Part shown: positions 16,401 through 23,358 of the stretch, piece after piece
Numbering within the stretch: the first letter of the stretch is position 1
Layout of the letters: each line of letters starts with the position of its first letter
Assembly (NCBI RefSeq): GCF_016918855.1
Contig: NZ_JADKYB010000003.1
Coordinates: 479,257-543,256 of the forward strand
Reading direction: 5' to 3'
Length of the DNA: 64,000 nt
Source: Actinacidiphila acididurans
Lineage (GTDB): Bacteria; Actinomycetota; Actinomycetes; Streptomycetales; Streptomycetaceae
Position numbers and translations under genes: made by a program
Notes under the pieces: model-generated
Seen by the model: the letters and a program-made list of their open reading frames with translations, nothing else
Databases searched by the model: none
What the model was told of the DNA's origin: nothing

Positions 16401-17275
16401 TCGCCGGCGATGAAGCTGCGGGTGTCGACGATCCGACCGGCCAGGTCGGGGTGGGAGGTGTCGACGCCCGTGTCGAGGACGGCGACATCGACGCCTTGGC
16501 CGGTGTCACCGGTTGCCCAGGCCTGCGGCGCGCCGATCTGCGCGGTCGACTCGGCCAGATCGGCATGCACCGTGCCGTCCAGCCAGATGTGCTTGATGCC
16601 CTCCTTGAACGACGGCGTTGTCGCGCCCGGAGCGACGGACGGTGCCGAGGACGACTCAGAGGATGACTCAGAGGAGGATGCCGACGGCGAGGAGGACGCT
16701 CCGGTGACGGCCGACCAGAAGTCCTTCACCTGCGCGTGGTCCGCGGTGACGGCGGCACCTCCGACGCTCGCGAGCGTGCGGACCATCGACGAGCCCTTCG
16801 GCGCGGGGGTCGCGCGGAACCCGGGCGCCTGCTTTCCGTAGGAGATGATCAGCGGGAGGCTGTCGCGGTGCGCGTTGTCGTAGCCGTCGGCGATGAGGTT
16901 CGTGACATCGAAAAGCCGGCGGTCGAGCTCACCGTCGGCAACGTAGGGCATCGCCGAGTCGGGAAAGACGTACAGGTCCCCGGCCGACTCGAGGATTCTC
17001 GCTCGAGCGGGCCCGCCGTCCGGCCCCTTGACCGATACCGTGCCGCCCGCGTCGGCGGTGCCGGCCTTCTGGCGCACAGTGACGACGTCGCCCGTGACCA
17101 GCGTGACGGTGTGCTCCGCGGGGCCGTCGGCCTGGCTCGCGGCTGAGGGGCTCTGGCCGGGGGTCGCGCCGTATGCCGCGGATGCGGGTCCGGCGACCGC
17201 AAGCGGGGTGAGGAGCAATGCCAGAGATGCGGTCGCGGCCGTGGTGAGAGTCCAGCGTTTGCGTGGAGATCTCAA
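13481..17275 (-). CDS. Large secreted subtilisin-family serine protease (S8)
   Basis: About 1,264 residues from TTG 17275 (AAAGGA 6 bases upstream). Signal peptide 'LALLLTPLAVAGPASA' follows a basic start, then a prodomain (residues ~55-190) and a Ser/Glu-rich linker (~193-216). The catalytic domain has Asp268 in 'VAVLDTGVD', His300 in 'NGHGTHVAS' and Ser474 in 'SGTSMATPHV', with oxyanion Asn in 'AAGNSGDSG'. Downstream lie beta-sandwich domains and a PA-like segment ('AAADAGAALLLVAND'). It should cleave extracellular proteins. The frame stays open 29 codons upstream but without signal features. It is divergent from a TrmB-type regulator and paired dyads. Confidence 0.92.
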   Translation of the reverse strand: MRSPRKRWTLTTAATASLALLLTPLAVAGPASAAYGATPGQSPSAASQADGPAEHTVTLVTGDVVTVRQKAGTADAGGTVSVKGPDGGPARARILESAGDLYVFPDSAMPYVADGELDRRLFDVTNLIADGYDNAHRDSLPLIISYGKQAPGFRATPAPKGSSMVRTLASVGGAAVTADHAQVKDFWSAVTGASSSPSASSSESSSESSSAPSVAPGATTPSFKEGIKHIWLDGTVHADLAESTAQIGAPQAWATGDTGQGVDVAVLDTGVDTSHPDLAGRIVDTRSFIAGEDVKDHNGHGTHVASTIAGTGAASGGTEKGVAPGARLHIGKVLSNEGQGSDSEVLAGMQWAAVDEHAKVINMSLGDPDPSDGTDPLSQAVNQLSAQTGALFVIAAGNSGDSGTVGSPGAADAALTVGAVDSNDSLAYFSSQGPRVGDGALKPEITAPGVDILAARSQYAAEGEGYYQTLSGTSMATPHVTGAAALVAAEHPELTGAQLKDLLTSTSKQTPAYNSFEAGSGRVDAAAATRAAVFATATAYAGESESGPVQRPVTYTNLGDSTVTLALSISAPGAPAGTFRLSADSVTVPAHGTAGITLTIDPTAAASASGSFSGQILASGPDGVLAHTAISLGAVSHKMTINVKDAAGNPGAATVALLRAGDPTPALIPVEGSATFYTPDDNYSALGFMTVPGAHGPRSQGMALLGDPDIAFNQDRTVTLDAGHIRRVDETIPQPGDPTYLRLEYNRALGQSQWLDFEVEDTAYDSLWVQPQGAVKHGDFYLGTRWRKEQPALTVSARGVDYTDVLRQDNVTPLPAGTRTFPLAFAGNGAAADYDGIDVHGKAVVVRRTATVTPVAQAKAAADAGAALLLVANDRAGRQQLSFGTDGLDPTTIDVGLLSPDEGDKLIAQAQQSGVVLRAQSHPVATYVYDLMHTWHNELPKNMVVQASQNNLVRIDENFDSPAPSPYAQEWRYDYPVYSEWGIGQDVALSVNSRRTDWVSTDGANTWGQEASDGTQYENSVQRSYHPGAVVSEDWFKPVQRPYLNNSYLGPTRTGNQMRIDVPGYGNADHAGYSLAWGTHAAQSVTLYQGDTRLGSTSSGLVMSPNLPGAAPLPYRLVVANQRDASYSPYSSSTTTQWKFTSAAPTVSGRRDLLPLLQIGLDVRTDDAGFVSRDSTFGVTVQQRAPVAVGLVDVTVAGAGTPGAPRVEVSYDDGTTWTPLTVDAHGHYRFNAPRAAAFASLRLSASDSAGNTVDQTIIRAVGLR

Positions 17276-17338
17276 GGAAGATCCTTTCCGTTCGAGCAGG
17301 GGGCGGGTGCGGGTGCCACCGGGGGATTGGCCGAACAC

Positions 17339-17396
17339 TGCCATTTGGCGGAGAAGCATCACAAGGCGTTTCGTGGCTGCTCGCTGCCACTTGGCA
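17339..17396. promoter_or_regulatory. Two TGCCA-nn-TGGCA dyads between protease and TrmB-type regulator
   Basis: TGCCATTTGGCG (17339-17350, one mismatch) and TGCCACTTGGCA (17385-17396, perfect) are two copies of the same 12-bp dyad, 46 bases apart. They sit between the divergent protease and regulator genes; the second copy is about 30 bases before the regulator start. Confidence 0.55.
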
Positions 17397-17426
17397 CAAC
17401 CCCGACAGGTCCGCTACAACGGCCCC

Positions 17427-18422
17427 ATGGAGCTCGCGGTACTTGGACTGACCGCCGATGAGGAGCGGGTCTACGAGGCGCTCGTCGCCCAGCCCGGGGC
17501 GACGGCGGCCGCACTGGCCGACCACCTCGAGACCGAGGCAGGCCCGCTCAAGCGGGTCCTCTCCTCGCTCGTCGACAAACACCTCGCGACCCGGAGCGGT
17601 CGCCCGATCCGGTATCTGGCCGCTCCGCCGGACATCGCGATCAATCAGCTCGTGCAGACCAGGGAGAAGGAGCTGAGCGCGGCGCGCACCAAGGCGTACG
17701 CGCTCTCGGAGATCCACCGGAACGCGAACCGGGTGAGTCCCGAGCTCGCCATCGAACAGCTGACGGACCGCGAGACCATCGCCTCGGCCGTCGCGCTCCT
17801 CGAATCCAAGGCCCAGCACCAGGTCCGGGTGTTCGACACCCCGCCCTACTACGAGCCCCCCGAAGGCGAAGGCGCCGCCCGGAGCACCGCGGTGCAGATC
17901 GAGCGCCACCAGCGCGACGGGGTCGCTCACCGGGTGATCTACAGTCAGGACGCGCTGACCTGGCCGAAGAAGCTCCAGACGGGCATCCTCCCGGCGATCC
18001 GTGGCGGCGAGCAGGCCCGTATGAGGCGCAGCCTGCCGCTCAAGATGATCATCAGGGACGACCAGGACGCCCTCATCCCCTTCGACTTGAGCCGCAGCGG
18101 GCTACAGGTCGCCTATCTCGTCCGGCGGTCACCGTTGTTCACCGCCCTCGAGGCACTCTTCGAGGGCGAGTGGACCCAGGCCGTCCCGCTCGATACCGGA
18201 GCGGTGGCGCCGTCCGCGCCCGACGGCCGAGCCCGACCGGACGAGGAGACCCAGTCCCTGCTCGCGATGATGATGGCCGGCCTCACCGACACGGCCATCG
18301 CTCACGCGAACGGATGGAGCACGCGGACGACCTACCGCCGGCTCCAGGACCTCATGACCGAGCTCGGAGCGTCCACCCGCTTCCAAGCCGGCTGCATCGC
18401 AGAAAGACGCGGCTGGCTCTGA
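17427..18422 (+). CDS. TrmB-type regulator with C-terminal LuxR-like helix-turn-helix
   Basis: 331 residues. The N-terminus is a TrmB/sugar-type winged helix ('LTADEERVYEALVAQPGAT', 'LKRVLSSLVDKHLATR'). The middle is a ligand-like domain (~residues 100-250). The C-terminus is a LuxR/GerE-like helix-turn-helix ('LLAMMMAGLTDTAIAHANG', 'STRTTYRRLQDLMTELG'). Proteins of this layout are common in Streptomyces beside single target genes. It is divergent from the large secreted subtilase and probably controls it. ATG 17427 lacks a clear ribosome site. Confidence 0.85.
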   Translation: MELAVLGLTADEERVYEALVAQPGATAAALADHLETEAGPLKRVLSSLVDKHLATRSGRPIRYLAAPPDIAINQLVQTREKELSAARTKAYALSEIHRNANRVSPELAIEQLTDRETIASAVALLESKAQHQVRVFDTPPYYEPPEGEGAARSTAVQIERHQRDGVAHRVIYSQDALTWPKKLQTGILPAIRGGEQARMRRSLPLKMIIRDDQDALIPFDLSRSGLQVAYLVRRSPLFTALEALFEGEWTQAVPLDTGAVAPSAPDGRARPDEETQSLLAMMMAGLTDTAIAHANGWSTRTTYRRLQDLMTELGASTRFQAGCIAERRGWL

Positions 18423-18503
18423 CCGTTGCCGGGACGTCGAGATGAGCGCCGCCCTGCAGCAGCGCCGCACGCGGTGGCCATTCCTGCTGCGGGCGGGCAG
18501 CTG

Positions 18504-18856
18504 TCACTCGTCGTAGTACTCACAGTCGTCGCCTTGGACGCGCGCCCCAGCACCCCAGCGATCTCCCGCATTTTCTTGAGAAGTAGCTCATCCGGGTGCT
18601 TCACCACGATCCGCCCGTCTTGCCAGTCCAACCAGGCGCCGCGCTTGTCCCGTTCGGGGTGAGTAACCATCTGTGCCAGCCACTCGTTCCGGTACTCCAA
18701 CACCGAGTGCTGGCCTCGCGGAGAGACCCGGGCCACCCCAGCCATCTCCAGGTCGGTGTCGGCAGCGACCACCGCCTCCCATTCCGGCCTGGTGATCTGC
18801 CCGCCCTCATCCGCCCACCACGGCGTTCGCCTCGTGATGTGCACGCCATAGCCCAT
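18504..18856 (-). pseudogene. Small hypothetical protein, frameshifted near its C-terminus
   Basis: From ATG 18856 ('MGYGVHITRR') about 100 codons read as a normal protein ('WWADEGGQITRPEWEAVV', 'GAWLDWQDGRIVVKHPDE', 'KKMREIAGVLG'). After 'GVLG' the frame drifts into low-complexity sequence (to 18332), while the next frame continues sensibly as 'RVQGDDCEYYDE' and stops at 18504. The switch point is the run of four C on the + strand at 18545-18548; one extra base there would restore 'GVLGARVQGDDCEYYDE'. Either a real one-base deletion or a sequencing slip in a homopolymer. The function of the family is unknown to me. Confidence 0.6.
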
Positions 18857-19072
18857 GCCCGCCACAGTAAGGGGCCGCACTGTCGGCCCGAGCCGGAAGC
18901 CATGGCGCGATCGCTCTGCGGGCGGACCGCGATGTCAGCCGGTACGGGTGGGGGGTGCGTGACGGCGGTGCGATCGGGCATGCTCTTGCGACTCTGTGGA
19001 AACGATTGGACCAATGGGGGGCCGGCCTGCTCGGCGTGGTGCGGCTTTCGTGCGTGGGGAAGTGGGTACCGG

Positions 19073-20059
19073 GTGCAGGAGAATGAAGGCTTCAGCATAG
19101 TGAAGGCGGCGTCGGCGCACGTTTCCGCCATTGCTTCGATCGCGAGATCGCGCAGCCTGGATGCAATTCCGGATGTCGAGGAAGCGAGCCGGAGTGGATT
19201 TCTGGTCTCGGGATACGATGAGGCAACGTATCGTGACCGGCTCACGAAGGCCGAGCATTTTTATGTGGCGCTCAGGGGTGGGGACGTAGTCGGCTTCATC
19301 CTGGCCTACAGTGATGCGAACCTCGAGAGCGACGAATGGCTCAACCACAGGATAAAGGGAGAGTTCGGCAGCTTCCTCGTCATCAAGCAGGTGTGCGTCG
19401 CTCGGCATGCCGCACGCCAGGGCGTCGCTTCACGGCTGTATCGGCACGTCCTGCGGCAGTGGCACGCCAGCCCGGTGATCGCGGCCATCGTGTCGGAGCC
19501 GGAGAACGTGGCGTCGATCGCCTTCCATCGGGAGATGGGATTCGAGCCCCTGACCGAGCTCACCCCTCCTGACGGGGTGGCGCGGAAGGTGTGGGTGCGG
19601 CGCTCGCACCGCGAGGCAATGCTGCACGCCCAGTACCAGGTGGCCGTCGACTTGTACAAACACGAGGACGTCACCAACTGGAACAAGCTGAACAACTTCT
19701 TCTACATCACCGCCGCACTGGCCGCCGCGGCCAGCTTCGCATTCAGCGGCGGTAACGACAACCATCGCTTCTCCGATCAGCTTGCCCTCGTGGTCGCGAT
19801 CATCGGGTTCGCCTCGTCGCTGGCATTCGCGGAAATGCTGTTGTGGGGCCGCAGGTATTTACTGGCCCGCAAGAATTCGGTGGCCCGCATGGAGCAGTAC
19901 ATCGTCTGGCACGGCGGTCAAAGAGTGGTGGGCCGGGAGCTGTCGGGGCCGCGCCGGGACGGGCTGCGGCAGTCACCGACCGGGATGATCATGATCCTGC
20001 TGCCCTTGTTCGTGGGGTTGTGCTGGGTTGCCCTGATCATCGTCATCGCCGTCAAGTAG
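19073..20059 (+). CDS. GNAT acetyltransferase fused to a membrane domain
   Basis: About 328 residues. Residues ~1-165 are a GNAT domain: 'FYVALRGGDVVGFILAY', the CoA strand/loop 'VIKQVCVARHAARQGVASRL', then 'NVASIAFHREMGFEPL'. Residues ~180-328 have a polar helix 'LYKHEDVTNWNKLNNFFYI' leading into a membrane helix, a second helix pair around 'LALVVAIIGFASSLAFAEM', a cytosolic linker, and a last helix 'MIMILLPLFVGLCWVALI'. The membrane part recalls SLATT/2TM-type domains but I cannot confirm this. GTG 19073 is the best available start. A TTA codon lies at 19859-19861. A/T at third positions is higher than in neighbours. The acetyl acceptor is unknown. Confidence 0.75.
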   Translation: MQENEGFSIVKAASAHVSAIASIARSRSLDAIPDVEEASRSGFLVSGYDEATYRDRLTKAEHFYVALRGGDVVGFILAYSDANLESDEWLNHRIKGEFGSFLVIKQVCVARHAARQGVASRLYRHVLRQWHASPVIAAIVSEPENVASIAFHREMGFEPLTELTPPDGVARKVWVRRSHREAMLHAQYQVAVDLYKHEDVTNWNKLNNFFYITAALAAAASFAFSGGNDNHRFSDQLALVVAIIGFASSLAFAEMLLWGRRYLLARKNSVARMEQYIVWHGGQRVVGRELSGPRRDGLRQSPTGMIMILLPLFVGLCWVALIIVIAVK

Positions 20060-20079
20060 GTCTCGCGCTCAGCCGCGCC

Positions 20080-20114
20080 GGGGGCGAGGCGCAGCAGGAC
20101 AGCGCCCCGCCCCC
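20080..20114. terminator. Strong hairpin between convergent genes
   Basis: A 13-bp stem with one mismatch (GGGGGCGAGGCGC against GCGCCCCGCCCCC) and a 9-base loop, placed between the GNAT-membrane gene (end 20059) and the convergent lipoprotein gene (end 20124). No T-run follows, as is usual in actinomycetes. Confidence 0.6.
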
Positions 20115-20123
20115 GACGGGTGG

Positions 20124-21089
20124 TCAGGCGACGTGCAGGGTCAGGGCCGCGGTGTGGAGGTGGCCCGCGGTCCGGAACTGCAGGAACAGGCGCCAGTTGC
20201 CGGATGCGGGCAGTTCGGCGTGGAAGGAGAGGTCCGGGCCGCCATGGTTGCCGACGGCCGGAGTGGTCGGGTGGAGGTGGGCGAAGGCCGTGTCGCCTTC
20301 GTGGAAGGCGGTCAGGTGGGCGTAGGTGTCCAGGTAGGGCTGGAGGTCGGTGACGGGCGTGCCGTTCTTGGTGAGGTGGACGGTCAGCAGGTGGGTCATG
20401 CCGGCCATGAGTTCGCCGTCGACCGTGACGGTGTATCCGTCGACCTCTGTGGTGCGGGCGGCGGCGGGCAGCGGCGTCCGGGCGGCGGCTCCGGGGACGG
20501 TGACGGTCCGGCTCAGGACGAAGTCCGTGCCCTTGCCGGCGCCGCTGTCGGGGATGAAGGAGGCGAACAGCCGCCAGGAGCCGGGGGAGAGGGCCGCGAG
20601 GTCGGCGGTCCAGGTGCCGTCTTCGGCCATGGTGGGGTGGACGTGCTGGAAGCCGGTGAGGTCGGACCGGACGACGTAGAAGTGCATCCGCACGGTCTGG
20701 TCGAGGGCGAACCCGGTGACCGGTTTGCCGTCCGGGCCGCTGATGGCGAACCGGTACCTGATCGGTCGTGCGGCGCCGACGGCGGCGTCGGGGCCGGTGA
20801 ACCGGTAACCGTCCTCGGCGTCCGCGAGGCCGTTGCCGGCAGTCATGTGGTCCATACCCGGCATGCCGCCCATCGCGGGGTCGGAGCCGGAGCCCGAGTC
20901 GGCGCTCGGCGAAGCGGATGCCGAGGCCGATGCCGTACGGGTCGTGCCGTGGGCCATGCCCGGCATGGAGTGGTCGCTGCCGGAACCGTCGGAGGAGCCG
21001 CAGGCGGCCGGGCCCAGTGCGAGAACGGCCGCAAAACCAACGGCTGTCAGGCCGCGTCGGCGCACAGTGGATCGTTGGGTGAACAGCAT
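20124..21089 (-). CDS. Secreted Met/His-containing lipoprotein
   Basis: About 321 residues from ATG 21089. A lipoprotein signal: Arg-rich start, hydrophobic core and lipobox 'LGPAAC', then a Ser/Gly linker. The mature N-terminus has metal-ligand style motifs 'HSMPGMAHG' and 'GGMPGMDHM'. It is followed by two similar beta-sandwich-like domains, each with His clusters ('MHFYVVRSDLTGFQHVHP'; 'AHLTAFHEGDTAFAHLHP') and the strand 'GSWRLFASF/GNWRLFLQF'. The duplicated 'F..HVHP/FAHLHP' pattern and Met-Pro-Gly-Met motifs suggest copper or other soft-metal handling at the cell surface, which is inference. It lies downstream of a membrane protein that shares the MPGM motif. Confidence 0.75.
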   Translation of the reverse strand: MLFTQRSTVRRRGLTAVGFAAVLALGPAACGSSDGSGSDHSMPGMAHGTTRTASASASASPSADSGSGSDPAMGGMPGMDHMTAGNGLADAEDGYRFTGPDAAVGAARPIRYRFAISGPDGKPVTGFALDQTVRMHFYVVRSDLTGFQHVHPTMAEDGTWTADLAALSPGSWRLFASFIPDSGAGKGTDFVLSRTVTVPGAAARTPLPAAARTTEVDGYTVTVDGELMAGMTHLLTVHLTKNGTPVTDLQPYLDTYAHLTAFHEGDTAFAHLHPTTPAVGNHGGPDLSFHAELPASGNWRLFLQFRTAGHLHTAALTLHVA

Positions 21090-21200
21090 GGAAGCAGTGG
21101 TCTTTCCGTGTGGCGCGCCACAGGCGCGCGCAGTGGTCAAGGGCACTGGGCCGGAACACGGGGCTCACGTCGTTGACGTCCCGAGTCCGGCGCGGCCCCG

Positions 21201-21674
21201 TCACGTCCGCGCGACGCACACCTGAAGCAGCAGTCTTCGTCCCGTTGGCGGCCCCCGACGGCGCATCGCGGCCAGGCGCCAGGCAAGCACCACCGACCAG
21301 GCCGCGAGAGCGGTGAGCGCCGCGGTGCCCAGGAGCGCGGGCACCGGAAGAGGTACGTGCCCCCGCGCCGGAGTGGAAACGCACAGCCCCTCGTGGGGAC
21401 CGTCGCCCGTCACGACCGCCGTTCGGTCCGCTGCCCCCGTACCGACCGCCGCCGCAGCCGGCCCGGCACCCGCCCCTGCCGCCATCCCCGGCATCGCGGA
21501 CGCGGACTCGTGATGCTCGCCGTGCACGGTGACGGCGACCATGGGTTCACCGTGGCACCCACCGGCCGCACCGGCCGGCGCGCCGTGCATGAAGAACAGC
21601 CCGGCCAGCACCGCGCACACCACAAGTGCCCGGGCGCCGCCTCGCCACCCGGCCCCCACAGCGCCGACCCTCAC
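21201..21674 (-). CDS. Small membrane protein with His/Met-rich outer loop (DUF6153-like)
   Basis: About 157 residues from GTG 21674 (GGGAGG 6 bases upstream; ATG 21731 is the longer alternative). A first membrane helix 'ALVVCAVLAGLFFMHG', an outside loop with 'VHGEHHESASAMPGM' and two Cys ('GGCHGE', 'GLCVSTP'), then a second helix 'ALLGTAALTALAAWSVVLAW' and a basic tail. The layout resembles proteins annotated DUF6153 in Streptomyces (from memory, unverified). The MPGM motif is shared with the lipoprotein 111 bases downstream on the same strand, so the two probably act together, perhaps on copper. Confidence 0.65.
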   Translation of the reverse strand: MRVGAVGAGWRGGARALVVCAVLAGLFFMHGAPAGAAGGCHGEPMVAVTVHGEHHESASAMPGMAAGAGAGPAAAAVGTGAADRTAVVTGDGPHEGLCVSTPARGHVPLPVPALLGTAALTALAAWSVVLAWRLAAMRRRGPPTGRRLLLQVCVART

Positions 21675-22265
21675 CGCCGCCCTCCCGCTCCCATGGGCTC
21701 CCGTCCGCACGCCCGCACCGCCCCTGACCACCCGTCAGCCACCCTCGATGGCCAGTGAAACCGCCCCCACAATAGTCACTCCTGCCCCCCGCTCCTGCCG
21801 CACCCTTGCTCCCGCCATCCGGCCCGAGCCCCGGTTTTCGGCCCCGACCAGCGGGAATGCCGGCCGCACCCGATATTGGTTCACATCAAAACTATTCCCC
21901 GAATGCGGCCCGCCTATATCACGCGGACCCGGCCGGCGATCCCGGCGATTCTGCGACATCCGGGCGGAATCAGTGGTTCCGCTGGTTTTGGCGGGAACTC
22001 TACGCGCGTATGACACCCGGCTGGACAATGGATTACCTGAACTGGGCATTCTTCGAGAAGGGGCGGCGCGCTCGTGCCGGGCACAGTGGCACCGGAGTCC
22101 TGAGAGCCGAGCGCCGGGTGGTTCCGGCCCGGCGCGGGACGGGGGAACTTCGTTTATCCTCGCCGCTGTCCGGCCGGTTGGAACGCCTTGCCGTCCGAAG
22201 GCCGGGAGCAGCCCGTCCCGGCGTAGGCCAGGGCCCGGTGGCAGCGAAGTGGGGAGGAACGAAGG
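21675..22265. other. 590-base gap with a possible aromatic-rich coding relic
   Basis: No convincing complete gene. On the + strand an ATG at 21857 opens a frame whose middle (about 21960-22060) encodes an unusually aromatic stretch ('NQWFRWFWRELYARM', 'GWTMDYLNWAFFEKGRR'). The frame then loses protein character and runs without stop into the AraC gene in another frame, so it is either a relic or chance. An A/T-richer segment around 21875-21920 may hold promoters. Confidence 0.3.
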
Positions 22266-23270
22266 ATGGTCACGAAGCTGTACGGCACGGAAAGACTCAT
22301 GGCGGCCGAGCGGTTCACCGCCTGGCAGGAGATGTGTTCGCAGTCGGCGGTGCCGCTGGCCCTGAAGGCGGAGCATCCGTCCTCGTTCAGCGCGGAGTCA
22401 GGGAACGCGGAACTGGGCTCGGCGGTGCTGCAGACCCTCAGGTTCAGCTCGCACCGGGCGAGCCGGACCCCGGCGCTCATCCGGCGCAGCGATCCGGAGG
22501 CGTGCGCGGCGGTACTCGTGGTCCGGGGCACCCTGGGCGTCGAGCAGGCGGGCACCTCCTCGATGGTGCCCGAGGGCGACCTGGTGCTCTACGACAGTTC
22601 GTACCCGTTCTCCTTCCAGGCCGGGGACGGCCCGGGGCTCACGGAGGTGCTGCTCGTACGGGTCCCCAAGCGGCTGCTGCCGGCCCGTAACGAACGGCTG
22701 AAACGGCTGGTGGCATGCCGGCTGTCCGGCAGCCGGGGGTTCGGCGCCCTCACCGCGCAGACCATGGCCGCGGCCCGCCGGCAGATGCAGTACTGCTCGG
22801 TCGCCGACGCGGCCCGGCTCGGCGTGGTCCTCACCGACCTGGTGTCGGCCCTGATCGGGCACCACCTGGACGAGCCGGGCGGCCCGCCGACCGCCGAGTC
22901 CGGCACCGACATGGTGCTGCTGGCCATCGAGAACTTCATCGCCCAGCACCTGCACGATCCTGAGCTCGGGCCCGGGATGGTGGCGAGCGCGCACCACATC
23001 TCGGTGCGCTACCTGCACCACCTCTTCGAGCGGCGGGACACCACCGTCGCCGCGTACATCCGCCGCCAGCGGCTCGAGATGGTCCGGCGGGACCTCGCCG
23101 ACCCCGCCTGCGGCGACGTGCCGATCCACGCCGTGGCCAGGCGCTGGGGATTCCCCGACCAGGCCGCCCTCAGCCGGGCCTTCCGCGGGACCTACGGGGA
23201 AACGCCCCGCGACTACCGCAAGTCCGTGCTCCGGCCGGGCGAAACCGCCGGGTGGAGCGCGGGGGTCTGA
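22266..23270 (+). CDS. AraC-family transcriptional regulator
   Basis: 334 residues. The N-terminal ~200 residues form a cupin-like AraC-binding-2 ligand domain ('VLVVRGTLGVEQAGTSSMV', 'GDLVLYDSSYPFSFQ', 'LLVRVPKRLL'). The C-terminal ~105 residues are the AraC double helix-turn-helix ('VASAHHISVRYLHHLFERR' and 'AVARRWGFPDQAALSRAFR', ending 'GETPRDYRK'). GGGGAGGAACGAAGG lies just before ATG 22266. It is convergent with the GMC oxidoreductase gene, whose promoter carries 21-bp-spaced direct repeats of AraC type, so it may activate that gene. Confidence 0.88.
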   Translation: MVTKLYGTERLMAAERFTAWQEMCSQSAVPLALKAEHPSSFSAESGNAELGSAVLQTLRFSSHRASRTPALIRRSDPEACAAVLVVRGTLGVEQAGTSSMVPEGDLVLYDSSYPFSFQAGDGPGLTEVLLVRVPKRLLPARNERLKRLVACRLSGSRGFGALTAQTMAAARRQMQYCSVADAARLGVVLTDLVSALIGHHLDEPGGPPTAESGTDMVLLAIENFIAQHLHDPELGPGMVASAHHISVRYLHHLFERRDTTVAAYIRRQRLEMVRRDLADPACGDVPIHAVARRWGFPDQAALSRAFRGTYGETPRDYRKSVLRPGETAGWSAGV

Positions 23271-23358
23271 GCCGGCCCCCCGTACGCGTCCGGCCGCGGC
23301 CGATCGCCGCCTCCCCACGGCCGGGCGCCCTCACCGAGCACGACGCGCCGGCGGGCGC

